From contig BCJX01000012.1 of assembly GCA_001600415.1 (NCBI GenBank), positions 1,127,829 to 1,191,828 on the forward strand: a DNA stretch of 64,000 nt, given 5' to 3'. Shown here one piece after another: positions 22,740 to 34,823 of this stretch. A program made the translations under genes and the position numbers. The notes beneath the pieces were generated by a model. It worked only from the letters and a program-made list of their open reading frames with translations. It made no database searches and was not told the origin of the DNA. How positions within the stretch are numbered: position 1 is the first letter of the stretch; the number at the start of each line of letters is the position of its first letter. This DNA is from Pascua guehoae. Its lineage: Eukaryota; Basidiomycota; Tremellomycetes; Trichosporonales; Trichosporonaceae.

Positions 22740-23990
22740 CCCTCCACTCGAATCTATTGGTTGGCATGAACAAGACTGGCGTCAGCGAGGTATCATGGGG
22801 GATTGATCTGTAACAAAAGTCTCTGATAATGATATAGTAGAGTGACTGCGGGACTGCCCTCCTACTCGTGGACTCGCCAGTCTTTTGCTGCAGTCCAGAG
22901 CAATAGGTAGACGTCCCCGCCGCAGATTCTAGATGCACCCAGGCTCGCACCACGACAATCCGCACTGGAGGCGCGGCGCCGCACTCTGCGAGGAGCCGAG
23001 CTCTTCGACCCAAGCACGCTGTGCGCTACACCTCGAGGAAAGCAACGCTCTCGACTCAAGGACGCAGCACGCTGCATACCCGAGGAAAGCAAGGTCCTTG
23101 ACCCAAGCACGAGCAGCGTCATCTCCAGCAAGGATGTGGTTGGAACTTGAGGCACTATTCTCAACACGGGGAGGACAGCCCGGAGCCGTAAAGTTGCCCT
23201 GTAGTGATTATGGTTTTAAAGTCTCGGCTCCAGGCTCTCTATGAGAACTGGTACAACCATTCTCACAGTCCCGCTCCAGGAAAACCTTGGGAAGTTGCCT
23301 TCATGTACTTCAGCTTCCACGCCAAGGCCTCAATGAGGTCTGGTACAACCGGACTTTTAGTCCCGGTTGGATTCAAAAGTAAAAAAAAATCATGTATTGA
23401 ACCTCAAGCCGACGCCAGGACGTGAGAAACTCACCTTTTGAAGAGGATGGGAGCGCGGTCATCGATGGCAGGGGCTCTCCATCTCAATCTATCGGTTGGG
23501 AATAAACCTAGCGTCAGCGAGGTGTTGTCGTACGGGTTGACCTGTCAATTGAATCTAATAGTTATGATGCCAATTATCCGAGAGTGGGGCTGCCTACATG
23601 GGAGTAGGTAGATGTCCCAATCTGCTGTTTCCAGCAGACGCCGAAGGGCCAAGGCTCGCAACACCAGACACAAAGGAACGGCTGAGCAGCGCTCTGCCGC
23701 GTCACCAGTGCGGGGCACTGGTGCGGAACTCGAGGCAGCAAAGGACAGCATGGGGGCACGACCATTTATTTTGGCTGCCACTCCAATGGGCCCCTCTTCA
23801 CAACGGCCAGGACACTGGGGGTCTGACCGTTTTATAGTAATATCCGGCGCTCGCCAACTCCAGCTTCTATGAGAACTGGTCCAACCGTTCTCACAGTCCC
23901 GATCGGTACCAAACCAAACCACTGCACAACTACCACCAAGCTGACGCTAGCATGTGAGAAAACTCACCTTTTGGGAGAGGTTGGTCGCAA
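22740..23990 (-). repeat. two diverged tandem copies of a ~600-bp unit with splice-like signals
   Basis: Unit 1 is about 22740-23440 and unit 2 about 23480-23990. Shared blocks in the same order are: CTATYGGTTGG; GCGTCAGCGAGGT (22783/23512); TAGGTAGAYGTCCC (22906/23603); GCTCGCA; TATGAGAACTGGT-CAACC-TTCTCACAGTCCCG (23241/23867); and GTGAGAAA-CTCACCTTTTG (23422/23955). Read on the minus strand the last block contains AAAAG|GTGAGT, and the CTGACGCYAG block looks like a branch site plus acceptor. It is probably a decayed, duplicated minus-strand gene or intron-bearing element; no intact protein remains. Unit 2 ends against the COQ2 stop codon. Confidence 0.55.
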
Positions 23991-23992
23991 CA

Positions 23993-26280
23993 CTATCCGA
24001 TCAAGGGCATGAACATGTTGTAGAGGTAGTCGGCGGCACAGCCGAGCCAAATGATGGGGCCAGTGACATAGCCGTTCGACTTGAACATGCGCCAGCAGTC
24101 GGCGCGCGAGTCGAGGTCGACCTTGATCACCTGCCATGCGAGGTGCATGGCCGAACCAACGCACGAGATGGCATAGTAGAGCGGACCCACTCCCGCAGCG
24201 TGGCCGGCGACCGTGAGGAGACCGACAAAGGCGGCGTAGAGTGTTCCAATGAAGGGCTTTGACTGGTCACCCCAGGCCAGCGCGGTGGACTTGACACCTG
24301 CAATGACATCGTCAAGCTTGTCCTGCGATGGTCAACGTCCGCGCAAACCAGTTACCATACCTGGTGAGCATAGATGGTGTCATAGCCAATGCCCCACAGA
24401 ACACCTCCCAGGTAGAGCGGGGCACAAACAGACCAGTCGACGATACCAGCAACGGCCGACCAGCCGAGCATGGCGCCCCAGTTGAATGTAAGGCCTAGGT
24501 GTTAGCGTGGCCGATGTTGGGGTGGTAGCCAGGAGGGAAACTGATGCTAGAGAGTGAAGTGGTAGGATTTCGAGAGAAGACCAGGAAGGAGGGCAGGTGA
24601 AGTACGTTGATAGAGCAATGGCGGTAGGGAAGAAAGCCACAGCGCAGAGGGGAGTGGCGACGCTGCAAGCAGTACCGAGGGGGAGGGGGGGGGGNGTTGG
24701 GAGAAGGGACGGCGGTGAAGAAGAGAATGATGACGGAGCGGAACGAGTAGAGAAGAAGAGACTGGCGACGAGTTCCAAAGGATGGCCGAGGACGCCCGCT
24801 TGGAGACGGGAGGATCAGGGTGCGTGTGACCCAAGAACGTGGAGGGGATCGGCTCCGTACTCACCAAACACAATCTGCGGATGGTACGTGATGCGCTTCA
24901 TGAACGGATAGATGACGACGAATGGCAGAGAGCAGGCGCCCAGGATGATAGAATACATGTTGAGCTGGGTGAGGATGGCGAGGCCGAGGAGGAGCTGCGA
25001 GCCGAGGAAGACGAGGGCGTTGAACTGGGTCACGTCGCCGGCGGCAATGGGCCGGGTCTTTGTGCGTTCTGCGTGTTAACCATGGTGGGGTGGTGGGGTG
25101 GTGGGGTGGTGGGTGGTGGGTGGCGAGGGTGGACAGGGGGTCAGAGTGAGAGGGGAGAGGGAGAGGGAGAGAGGGGAGAGGGAGAGAGGGGAGAGGGAGA
25201 GCATGGGAGGTGGTGGGTGGGAGGGTGTTGGAGCGACGTGGGGTGAATGGGGAAGCGTGAAAGGGGAGCGAGAGGAGATGTGAATGAGAGAATGGGAGAA
25301 AGAGAAGTGCGAGATGTAAAGAAGGGACTGGGGCCTAGTTATATACAAGTGAACAGGGTTGCGCCCTACAGTGACACTGGGTGAGCCGTTTGCGGCACAC
25401 AGAGCGAGTGCCGCAAGCGGCTCGCCGCATCGAGCGATACGAACACGCCGCTCTCGGCTAGCCAAGCAGTGTACACCTGTAGCAGCATGTACAGAAGCTC
25501 GCGACTGTCAATGAGAGACGCCGTGGTCGCCGCAAACGGCAGACCGACGCTTCCGGGCCGTTGGCATCCTTGAAGCACTGCAGCTACGACCGAGATACAG
25601 CCGCATCTGCAGCACCTCTGCACACCACACTTGTCCGCGCTGTACCCCTCCACGCTCCCTTCCTCGCCACCTCTCTACCCGCCAGACACCCATCCTCGTA
25701 ACTCACCAACCATGGCATCCATCCGCGCGTCCCACATGTCATTGACAATGCACCCGGCGCCGCGCATGACGAGCGCGCCCGCCCCAAAGAGGGAGAGGTA
25801 CCACGCACACGTCGCGAGGGGGGCGGCGACGGCCGAGCTGGCGAGGGTGATGGCCCACGCGCACGGCCAGAAGAGGAGCAGTGTCCCGATCGGCTTGTCG
25901 AGGCGCAGGAGGTAGAGGTAGGGACGGGCCGGCTCGGCCCAGCGGGGCAGGTAGCGCTCAATGATACCGGGTGCGGGCGGGGCGGCGTCAGCTGCTGTGG
26001 TCGAGGCGGCGGTGGCAGTGACGTTGGGAGCGGGGGTTGGGGTGATGGTCGCGGGGGTGGTGCTGGAGGCAGTTGTTGGTGGTTTGGACGAGGGGCGGGT
26101 GGTGGACAGGAATCGACGAGGGAGACGGGCGAGCTTGCGCGACACTGATGTTGATGCCGACGACGCCGACGCCGATGGGCGCGTCAGGTGGCGCCGCTGC
26201 ATCGGTAGTGGTCGGAGCAGGGCGGCGGCTGGCGCTAGGCCTGTGCGCGCACACGCCGAGCGCGCGAGGACGGGGAGCAT
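23993..26280 (-). CDS. COQ2: 4-hydroxybenzoate polyprenyltransferase, mitochondrial
   Basis: Attaches the polyprenyl tail to 4-hydroxybenzoate in ubiquinone synthesis at the inner mitochondrial membrane. Exons (minus): 26280-25707, 25068-24865, 24494-24361, 24322-23993; 413 aa. An Arg/Ser/Thr-rich N-terminus of ~100 residues is a mitochondrial presequence. The two UbiA prenyl-diphosphate/Mg sites are present: NDMWDARMD at about 181-189 and [13 protein letters not shown] at about 297-309. [10 protein letters not shown] spans the first splice junction. Seven to nine hydrophobic segments fit the UbiA fold. Introns 1 and 2 are 638 and 370 nt, far above the 38 nt of intron 3, and are full of purine-rich repeats; one N at 24695 lies in intron 2. 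Conservation across each junction argues against hidden exons. Confidence 0.95.
25083..25330. repeat. purine-rich low-complexity DNA in COQ2 intron 1
   Basis: GGGGTGGT repeats (25083-25130) followed by GGGAGAG/GAGAGG repeats (25140-25330) on the plus strand, so the COQ2 transcript is strongly pyrimidine-rich here. The first part has the spacing of a potential G-quadruplex on the plus strand. Confidence 0.8.
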
Positions 26281-26622
26281 GGCAACGGCTGTGCGAGAGG
26301 AATGGGGGTTGTTGTGACAGACGTGGTGACTTTGGTTACAGACTTTTTGGCAGACTCGGGAATCGCGTCCGATAAGCGGGGCGGAGGTAATCTGACACTA
26401 CTGGTCACGATTGGACCCGACAACGGACAACGTGGCCATCAACAACCGCGGGCACAAACGCACGTAACATGCGACGGACTGCAGGACATGCACGACAAGG
26501 TCACGGTCAAGGATATTGTGCACAGTTGCTGGTGGTATAGGTACATGCAGCGGTATCTGTATGTCTGCTGCTCTCTGGCTGTCTACATCTGGCTCTGATG
26601 CCACACTGCTCCGTCCACCCCC
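26281..26622. other. spacer LSM2 to COQ2
   Basis: 342 bp between the LSM2 stop and the COQ2 start, both on the minus strand, so it should hold the LSM2 3' end and the COQ2 promoter. No other feature is seen. Confidence 0.5.
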
Positions 26623-27764
26623 TCACTTGTGTGCGTTCTTGGCCTCTGTGCGCGTTAGCGATGACTCTATCAGAGTAAAGAGCCCATTCGGCCAAGTAGA
26701 TGCCAAGGCAGCATCTGGTCTTCACTGCCATCCACCGTCCTGTGTCGCTCCCATTTCGTTCCCTCCTTTCTACCACACCGTACTCACCACGACGTGTCGC
26801 ATCCTCCAGCAAGGTCGTGTCGACGTTACGCGCCGCCATGCGGACGTAGCGGACGACAGATCCGCGAATAAACACGTTCTTTACTGCGAGCTGGGGGTTA
26901 GCACTGAAATGAGAGAGCGAATGGGTAGGGCAGGTAAGGGCGTTTCACACCTGCTCTTGTACCACCCGCTGTGCGACCAACGCACCATATGAGGATACCG
27001 CTCTGGGTCTTCGACACGGATACCATCCAACCGGATGTTGAGGAACCTGTTGTCAGCAAGTGGGGCGCGCTAGCGGAGACAGTGTCGAGGAGGGCATGGG
27101 GTTCACAAATGCGAGATTGGGGAGCTCGGGGGAGCGGATGGCGGAGCACAATGCCTGGTGGGTACGCAATGCGGCGAGCTGACAGTAGCTGCGCCAGCTC
27201 TGCAACCAGCTTCCAATTTATCAAACATGAGGCTGCAAGTTGCGCAGCTGCAGCAGCACAAGACAGCGCCCTTTGCCTTTCGGTCGCCCGAAGTGACAAC
27301 AACCACATCGCCCTCCAAGCCACACAATGTCCAACCCGCCAGCCAGTTGGCCCACCCTCCCACTTGCCCTGCGAGTTACGAAGCATGCGCCGCACCCCAG
27401 TGGACATGCACATCTCATCCAACACGGCAGCAACTCACTGGTCAACACTCTTGAGCGTGCCCGTGATGCACAGGTCGTTCTTGAGCTCGACCGTGATCAC
27501 CTGGTCTGTGAGAGTCTTGAAGAACCTGGACGTCAGTGAAGTCCACGGCGGCCGTTATAAAGCTGGGGTCGGCCGAGCTCGACGGGCTGGCTGCGACGGG
27601 TGTTGTGATCGCTGGCTGTAGGCGAGCGAGGAAGGCAGCGGCGCAGCTGCAGGTGCTGGCGCTGGTGCTGGCTCGGCGTCCGTCCGCATCGTCGGTCCAC
27701 GGGTATAAACTCACGAGAAGATGAGCTGCAGTGTCAGCCAACTCGCAAGACTTGTACTCACCAT
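26623..27764 (-). CDS. LSM2: U6 snRNA-associated Sm-like protein LSm2
   Basis: Subunit of the LSm2-8 ring that binds the U6 snRNA 3' end in the nucleus and of the LSm1-7 ring in mRNA decay. Exons (minus): 27764-27762, 27725-27715, 27525-27439, 27046-26986, 26890-26788, 26645-26623; 95 aa, the usual family length. Sequence: FFKTLTDQVITVELKNDL (Sm1), LNIRLDGI and FIRGSVVRYVR (Sm2), then a short charged tail ending AKNAHK. The first coding exon is only the ATG, and the second is 11 nt (LIFS, with Ser completed by the next exon); both are supported by the conserved family N-terminus (M-L-x-x-S-F-F-K). The introns of 392 nt and 142 nt hold nothing recognisable. It is divergent from SEN34. Confidence 0.95.
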
Positions 27765-28063
27765 CTCGATGTGCGGCGGTGCCGATGGATGAGTCGTCGT
27801 TGATGCTTGCGAGCTTGTCGGTCAACAACCACTTGGTCACAGAAGTGGGAGGGATCGAGGCGAGTTATCACTCCGTCCCCATAATGACGTGTCACGCAAC
27901 CTCCACTTTGCCACCAGACCCGCAACTCAACTGGCATTTCTGGATTTCGGGCAGACGGCTCTGTATGAGCCAGTTACTGTAGTTGCTAGTTACGAGTTGT
28001 ATCTTAGTCGACCACCACCGGGACGACAACAGCACAACTCTTCCGCCCCCGTGCACCACGACC
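27765..28063. promoter_or_regulatory. shared LSM2/SEN34 divergent promoter region
   Basis: 299 bp separates the two ATGs. No canonical TATA box is obvious. Given the short distance, the two RNA-processing genes probably share control elements; this is inferred from spacing only. Confidence 0.55.
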
Positions 28064-29400
28064 ATGGCGCTCGACAAGCCCGGCGAGCCCAGTGCGGCTG
28101 GCTCGGAGGGGTCGATCCCGCTCTATGTCGTCGACGGCGTCGCGACCGTGTGGGATGCGCAGAGTGAGTCGAGTCGTGCGGGGGTGGAGCGTGTGTATGG
28201 TTCCTCTGCGGCCTCTTTTGTGTCGTGGGACCGTCGACACCATGTTTTCTGTTATTTACAGCATTTGACGGTCCCGACTCTCATCGGACTCGTCGTCCGT
28301 CGTGGACTCTTTGGTGTACACCTGTCATGTGGCTATTCGAACCTCCCTGTGTCCCCACCTACCACCTCTCTTATCCCCCCCAAACTCCTCCACTGCTAAC
28401 CCCCAGCCGCCGCCACCCTCCACTGCCAACACGACATCTCGGGCCTGCGCGTCGGCACCCTCCCAGGCGTCGTGCAGCAGAACGCCTTTCTCGGCCTCCC
28501 CATCACCCTCATGCCAGAGGAGACGGCCCACCTCGTCAACTCCGGTGAGTCCTGATTGCCTCCAGAGCCAAATTCACCGGAATTACTGACACACTCTTTA
28601 CAGGCGTGGCCCACCTCGTCCCTGTCCCCTCTACACTCTCCCCACCGTCGCCCGCGCTCGTAGCGGCCCGGACGGCGCTGCGCGTCTCGCGCTCGCGCGC
28701 GCTCGCCGAGCGTCTGCGGGCGGAAGAGGACGCGCGCGCGCTGGCGGCCAAGGCGAAATATGCGCCCGCGTCGGATGCCGTGCGTGCCAAGCGCATTGCA
28801 CGGGCACGCAAGCGCGCCGAGGCCGCGCGGGATGCGGCGGTGCGTGATGGGCAGGACCCCGAGGTGGCCGCTGCGGCGTGTGCGGCTGCGATTGCCGAGG
28901 CCGAGAATGCGTCTGGAGTCGCACCGAGCACAACGCCGGCCAAAAAGCCCGTCGAGGCACCCGTGTTTACTGCCGAGAATACAAACCTGTTTACAGTCGT
29001 GCACGGCGCGCCGGCCGACGACGAGACGCTGCCACAGGGCACCGCGGCGCTGGGGTCCGACACGCTCCCGTTCCCGCGTACGGTGCGCGACGTCGCGCTC
29101 GCGCAGACGTTTGACGCCCTCCACGCGCGCGGGCTCCGGATGGGCCTCGGACCCCGCTTTGGGGGAGAGTACCTCATCTACCCCGGCGACTATCTCCGCT
29201 ACCACGCACACTTTACCAGCCAGGTCATTGTGCGCGATACGCCCATCCTCCCCGCCGAGCTTGTCGCGTGGGGGCGTCTCGGGACAGGCACCAAAAAGGC
29301 CGGCCTGCTCTGCTGCTGGGACGACGGCAAGAGGGGCGGCGAGGACGCGGATATGGGAGAGGTCGAGTTTTATAGCCTCGAGTGGGCGAGCTTTGGATAG
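28064..29400 (+). CDS. SEN34: tRNA-splicing endonuclease subunit Sen34
   Basis: Catalytic subunit that cuts the 3' splice site of tRNA introns. Exons: 28064-28163, 28407-28544, 28604-29400; 344 aa. The N-terminal domain reads GTLPGVVQQNAFLGLPITLM, typical of Sen34. A middle charged, Ala/Arg/Glu-rich helical linker follows. The C-terminal nuclease fold has GLGPRFGGEYLIYPGD (catalytic Tyr), YHAHF (catalytic His) and GTKKAGLL (catalytic Lys), ending FYSLEWASFG. All three catalytic residues are present. Seven of the eight tRNA genes in this window carry introns and are presumably its substrates. Confidence 0.94.
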
Positions 29401-29886
29401 ATGCCGTTGCTAGTGTTATGCACCAGTGTACCAGTAGTTATGAGCTGGCTGCAGACGCCACTCCTGGGCGGGGTCAGTTGGACGGACAGACTGAGTACGA
29501 CACAGACTGTTACCCCGAGTACATCACAATGCTAGCCATGTTCAGTATCAAGAGGGCTTTGGCAGGGGTATCACACTATAGGTCCTGACGAGCCCGCCCA
29601 CAGACTCATTGACGCTGTCGTCGGATGGGGCCACACGGCAAGACCAAAGACAGCACCGCCTACTTAGCAAGATCGAGCAGCAGGCACACAACAACCACCA
29701 TACAAGCCATCAGTATCACCGACCAATGCACCCGCATCTTTACTCGCACGTGAACGGATACAATACATCGGCGGCAGGACAGAAAAACGCCCACCACCGC
29801 GCGGCGCCTGCCGCGGTCGTGGCTCGTGGCTCATGAGGTATAAGGGGCTGGGCGTGTGTGCTGGGAGGGGTGGGGTGAGGGGCAGT
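29401..29886. other. convergent spacer SEN34/CDK1
   Basis: 486 bp between two 3' ends. No RNA gene or ORF of note. Confidence 0.5.
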
Positions 29887-31462
<1,576 letters not shown>

Positions 31463-32156
31463 GAGGCGCGTGTGGGGTGGAGGGAGGCAATGTCGGGAGA
31501 GGGAGTAGCAGTGAGGTTGGCGGAGAAGAGGAGGGAGAGGGGTGACAAAGGAGTAGAGGTGGGTGTGGTGCAATTCTGGTTTTGGTGCAAGAGTTACAAA
31601 GTAGAGAGTTGTTGGATATTGTATACCGTTACACTGTTAACTGTTGCAGCACTTCTGTGTGGTTGTTGGGTCAATGATTGGGATGGAATCTGAACCAAAC
31701 CCCGTCCATCACAACCCTGGCCTCTGTTGCACGCTGCTGCACCTGTTTGCCTTTGCCTTTACTGCCGCCGTTGTTGACCTTTTGCTCCCACCCGGGCGTG
31801 CGTGCACCACCCACCCACCCGTCACGCGTCGCGTCCCACACCACCACACTTGCATTTGCTTCCGTTGGAGACCTCTGGAGGTCAGGCGCGTTGGTCCTCG
31901 CCCCCGACGCCACACAATACCCTTGATTGATTGATCGTTGTAATTGATCCCGCCTCTGTCCGCGTGGCAATTTGCCTCCGCCCATCCGCCAAATGACTTC
32001 ATGTTTGGCCACCTCGTTCCGGCCACTCACCACCAAAATTTCCCTCGGCCCAGCAGGCACTACCCGACCCACACACCACCGACACCACCGACGGTTACCA
32101 TCGATACCACTTGATAACATCCATCTCGATCCCCAACAACCTCGTAAACCACCAAG
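31463..32156. promoter_or_regulatory. divergent promoter region CDK1 / acidic protein gene
   Basis: 694 bp of non-coding DNA between the CDK1 ATG (minus) and the ATG at 32157 (plus). It is Ser/Pro-codon-like but without a conserved frame. No clear TATA box or cell-cycle box was identified by eye. Confidence 0.4.
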
Positions 32157-32633
32157 ATGGACAAGCCGCTCAACTCGCCGCTCCTCATCGAGCCCATCGG
32201 GCGCCCCACCAAGCTCTCGGCCCAGGCGACCTTTGTGCAGCTCCAGTCCTTCCTCGCGCCCCTCCCTGCTTCGCCCGCACGCACGCAGCTCGAGCGCCTC
32301 GCGGATGCGTTGGGCGTCGAGACGGGCGCGATTGCCCCGAGCGAGGGCGAGCGGCGCGAGGCGGAACGTGCCGCTGCGCGCGCCAAGGCGAGGCAGGAGC
32401 GGCGCGCGGCGCGCGAGGCCGAGCGCGAAGCCGAGCGCCTAGAGGCCGAGAAGCGCGAGCAGGCCCAGCTCGAGTCGCAGGTCGACGCGCTCGAGGACGA
32501 CGACGACGACGATGAGGAGATGGGCGTGGGCGGCTTTGAGGGCGACGAGACAATGGACGACAGGGGCGATGTCGAGTATGGCGACGTGCCCGATGACGAC
32601 GATGATGAGCCCGACAACGAAGAGGACGAGTAG
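32157..32633 (+). CDS. acidic coiled-coil protein, 158 aa, unknown
   Basis: Single-exon gene starting MDKPLNSPLLIEPIGRP after an A-rich context. The N-terminal ~60 residues look folded (FVQLQSFLAPLP, LERLADALG). Residues 65-110 form an Arg/Glu/Ala-rich charged helix (REAERAAARAKARQ). The C-terminus is strongly acidic with runs of Asp and Glu to the stop. The layout resembles small chaperone-like or complex-bridging subunits, but no family is recognised. It is convergent with the AlkB-like gene, with 126 bp between the stop codons. Confidence 0.75.
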   Translation: MDKPLNSPLLIEPIGRPTKLSAQATFVQLQSFLAPLPASPARTQLERLADALGVETGAIAPSEGERREAERAAARAKARQERRAAREAEREAERLEAEKREQAQLESQVDALEDDDDDDEEMGVGGFEGDETMDDRGDVEYGDVPDDDDDEPDNEEDE

Positions 32634-32759
32634 GCGGGCTTGATCCTGCGTGCCGCTCTGCCCACGCCCCCTCGAGTCGATACAGCCACGACTGCGCATC
32701 ATACTACACCACCACTTGCACAACTACACATTACACACAACATACATCGATACCCCGCA

Positions 32760-34823
32760 TCACCACACCCCCTCTGTCTCGGTTCTTGGCTCCCGTGATC
32801 GCGAGCCTGCGTTTACGACACTCGTCTCGTCTTCCTTCGGCTCCCTCGGATGCTCTCCACGGTCCCCTTCTCCGTCTCCGCCTTTTGCGTCGCCCACACA
32901 CGGCCCGCGCCCCTCGCCCCTCATATCGAGGATCTTGAAGAACCCGCACCCCTTCAGGTCGCCCGACGCCCCCGGTGTCTGGCACTGCCAGAAGAATGCC
33001 ATGTCGTCGTCCTTGACTCGCACGTCGTCGGCGTTCGTCCACTCGGTGCGACTACCCGGCCGTACACCGGCCCATGATCGCGCTTTCGCCTTTTGGTCGG
33101 CGCGGAGCAGCCTGGTGTCAGTTACTGGTGTTCGCTTCGAACACTGGGGCTGGGGGCGACCAAAAGCGTGGCATATAGGACGGTAGACAGCAGATGTAAC
33201 AAATGTACGCACGAAGGAATGCCGCACTTGCACCGCGGGGTTGCGCCGGGGTGGAAATCTAGTGTCAGATGGGCGCGCTGCAGCCTGAAGACGAACCATC
33301 GCGGTAGAACCTGGCGTCAGCTGGAGAAAGGACAACCACCTTACCGAAACGTAATATTGATGCGCGAGGTGAACGCCTTCTGGTCGGCTGGAGGAATGGG
33401 ATTCTGCTCTGCGTCCCATGCTGGCCGGAACAGGTCCAGTGCCCGTTGGGGTGGCACGCTGAAGTGAGCATTGCTACGATAGAGAATGCGTAGCAACGCA
33501 CGTATGCTTGTACCGCTCCTGGCAGCCGGGCACCATGAGACAGAGGCTGTTGTGTCCCAGCGTCACCTCGTATGTCCGCGTTGGCCGTGACGACGCAAAC
33601 GCCTCGTCAACAGCTTCGGTTGGTCTCAAGCGGAACGCACGCGGCGTGCCTAATGAGAGCGACGCGATGGTCGGGTACGGTCCGAGGTCTGCGTGAGCAC
33701 AACAGATGAGAGAGCGGAAACGCACAAGTCAGTTGGTCGGCATGCCACCCCACACTGCCGCGTGAGCTCCTCATCACACCGCTGGCCTAGCTCGTACGCA
33801 CGTGCTCACAGCGCCGTCGTACCGGTTCGCCGCACACATGTTTGCGCGCCACTTTCCGCGAAACTCGAGTGGATATCGGGGCAGAGTATCGAGGTGTGCG
33901 TTGACGGCGTCCTCGACCATCTGGGCTGCTTGAGACAGGAGGGGTGTGAACGGCTAGTCTTTGTCAGCTGGGCGCGCCATTCCAACTTGTTTGAAACACC
34001 CCCCCACCTTGACCTCATACTCTGTGCCCGAGTAGTAGTACGGCACGCCGACCTGGGCACCATACCCGCCTCCGGGGCGGCAGTACGCCGTGCTCTGGTG
34101 GTTACTCTGCACTTCGCGGCCGGCGAGGAAGAACTTGCGTTTCGGCCACGACGGCGACTCGGCCATGAGCTCGTGGTAGAGTGCGGCGGCAAACGGGGGC
34201 GAGAGGGGTGACTGCAGGAGTGCGAGGGGGAGCTCGGCGGCGGCGATGGCCTCAACCGATGAGAGGTGCATGGTCGGCATGCGTTTGCGTGCCTCCTTGT
34301 CCCGCTCGCGGTCCGAGAGCTTGGCTGCGTCGGGTTTCAGGAGCGCGGACCACGAAGCGGCAGATGCGGCGCGGTCCTCGGCAGAGAGGAAGGCGGGTGT
34401 CGACGACCGCTCGCGGCGGGTCGGAGAGGGGGAAGCAGCAGGCTGGGATGTGTTGTCCATCCCAGACTCAACAACAGTCGTCTGGTCATTCCCGATGCTC
34501 ATGCGGTCGTCGTCCTTTACACGCTTGCCTCGCTCAGGCGCGCGTCCCGCCTTTGCCCCGTTGAGCCAGCTCGTGAGGCCAGCGTTGCGTGGTCGTTTCT
34601 GTGGTCTTCCAGACGAAGATCCCTGAGGGACCGCCCGAGTTGCTGCCCCACTCGTCCCACTCGTCCCCTCACCGAGGAGGAGGACCTCAGCCGCCCGCAA
34701 GACATCCCCATCGGCACGCAGCAACGCATCGACATAGCTGTCTGGTGGAAACGACGCTGGGTCCAGGAGCGCAATGAGCGAGGCGAGAGCGGCGTCGTCC
34801 ACGTCGGCACGGCGCTTGGCCAT
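32760..34823 (-). CDS. CUE-AlkB-GRF fusion: 2OG-Fe(II) dioxygenase of ALKBH2 type
   Basis: Likely nucleic-acid demethylase/repair enzyme. Exons (minus): 34823-34008, 33953-33802, 33754-33726, 33688-33502, 33458-33345, 33310-33297, 33258-33213, 33111-32760; 569 aa. The N-terminus is CUE-like (LIALLDPASFPPDSYVDALL, about 15-50), followed by a Ser/Arg-rich linker with a PRNAGLTSWL motif. The AlkB core is RYDGAVS-VGWHADQLTYLGP (Fe ligands in HAD) with SLSLGTPRAFRLR, ERYKH (third Fe ligand) and RINITFR (2OG Arg). The end is a GRF zinc finger: CKCG at about 445, MAFFWQCQTPG, then GCGFFKILD. Exons of 29 and 14 nt are required to restore the WHAD and RFYRD segments; all junctions keep phase. Start MAKRRADVDD; an upstream ATG at 34919 is less likely. 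Confidence 0.88.

Noticed and set aside
22420..23013. 198-codon minus-strand ORF as a real gene
   Set aside because: It runs through one copy of the tandem repeat; the other copy has stops and shifts, and no domain is recognised. It is treated as repeat or decayed gene.
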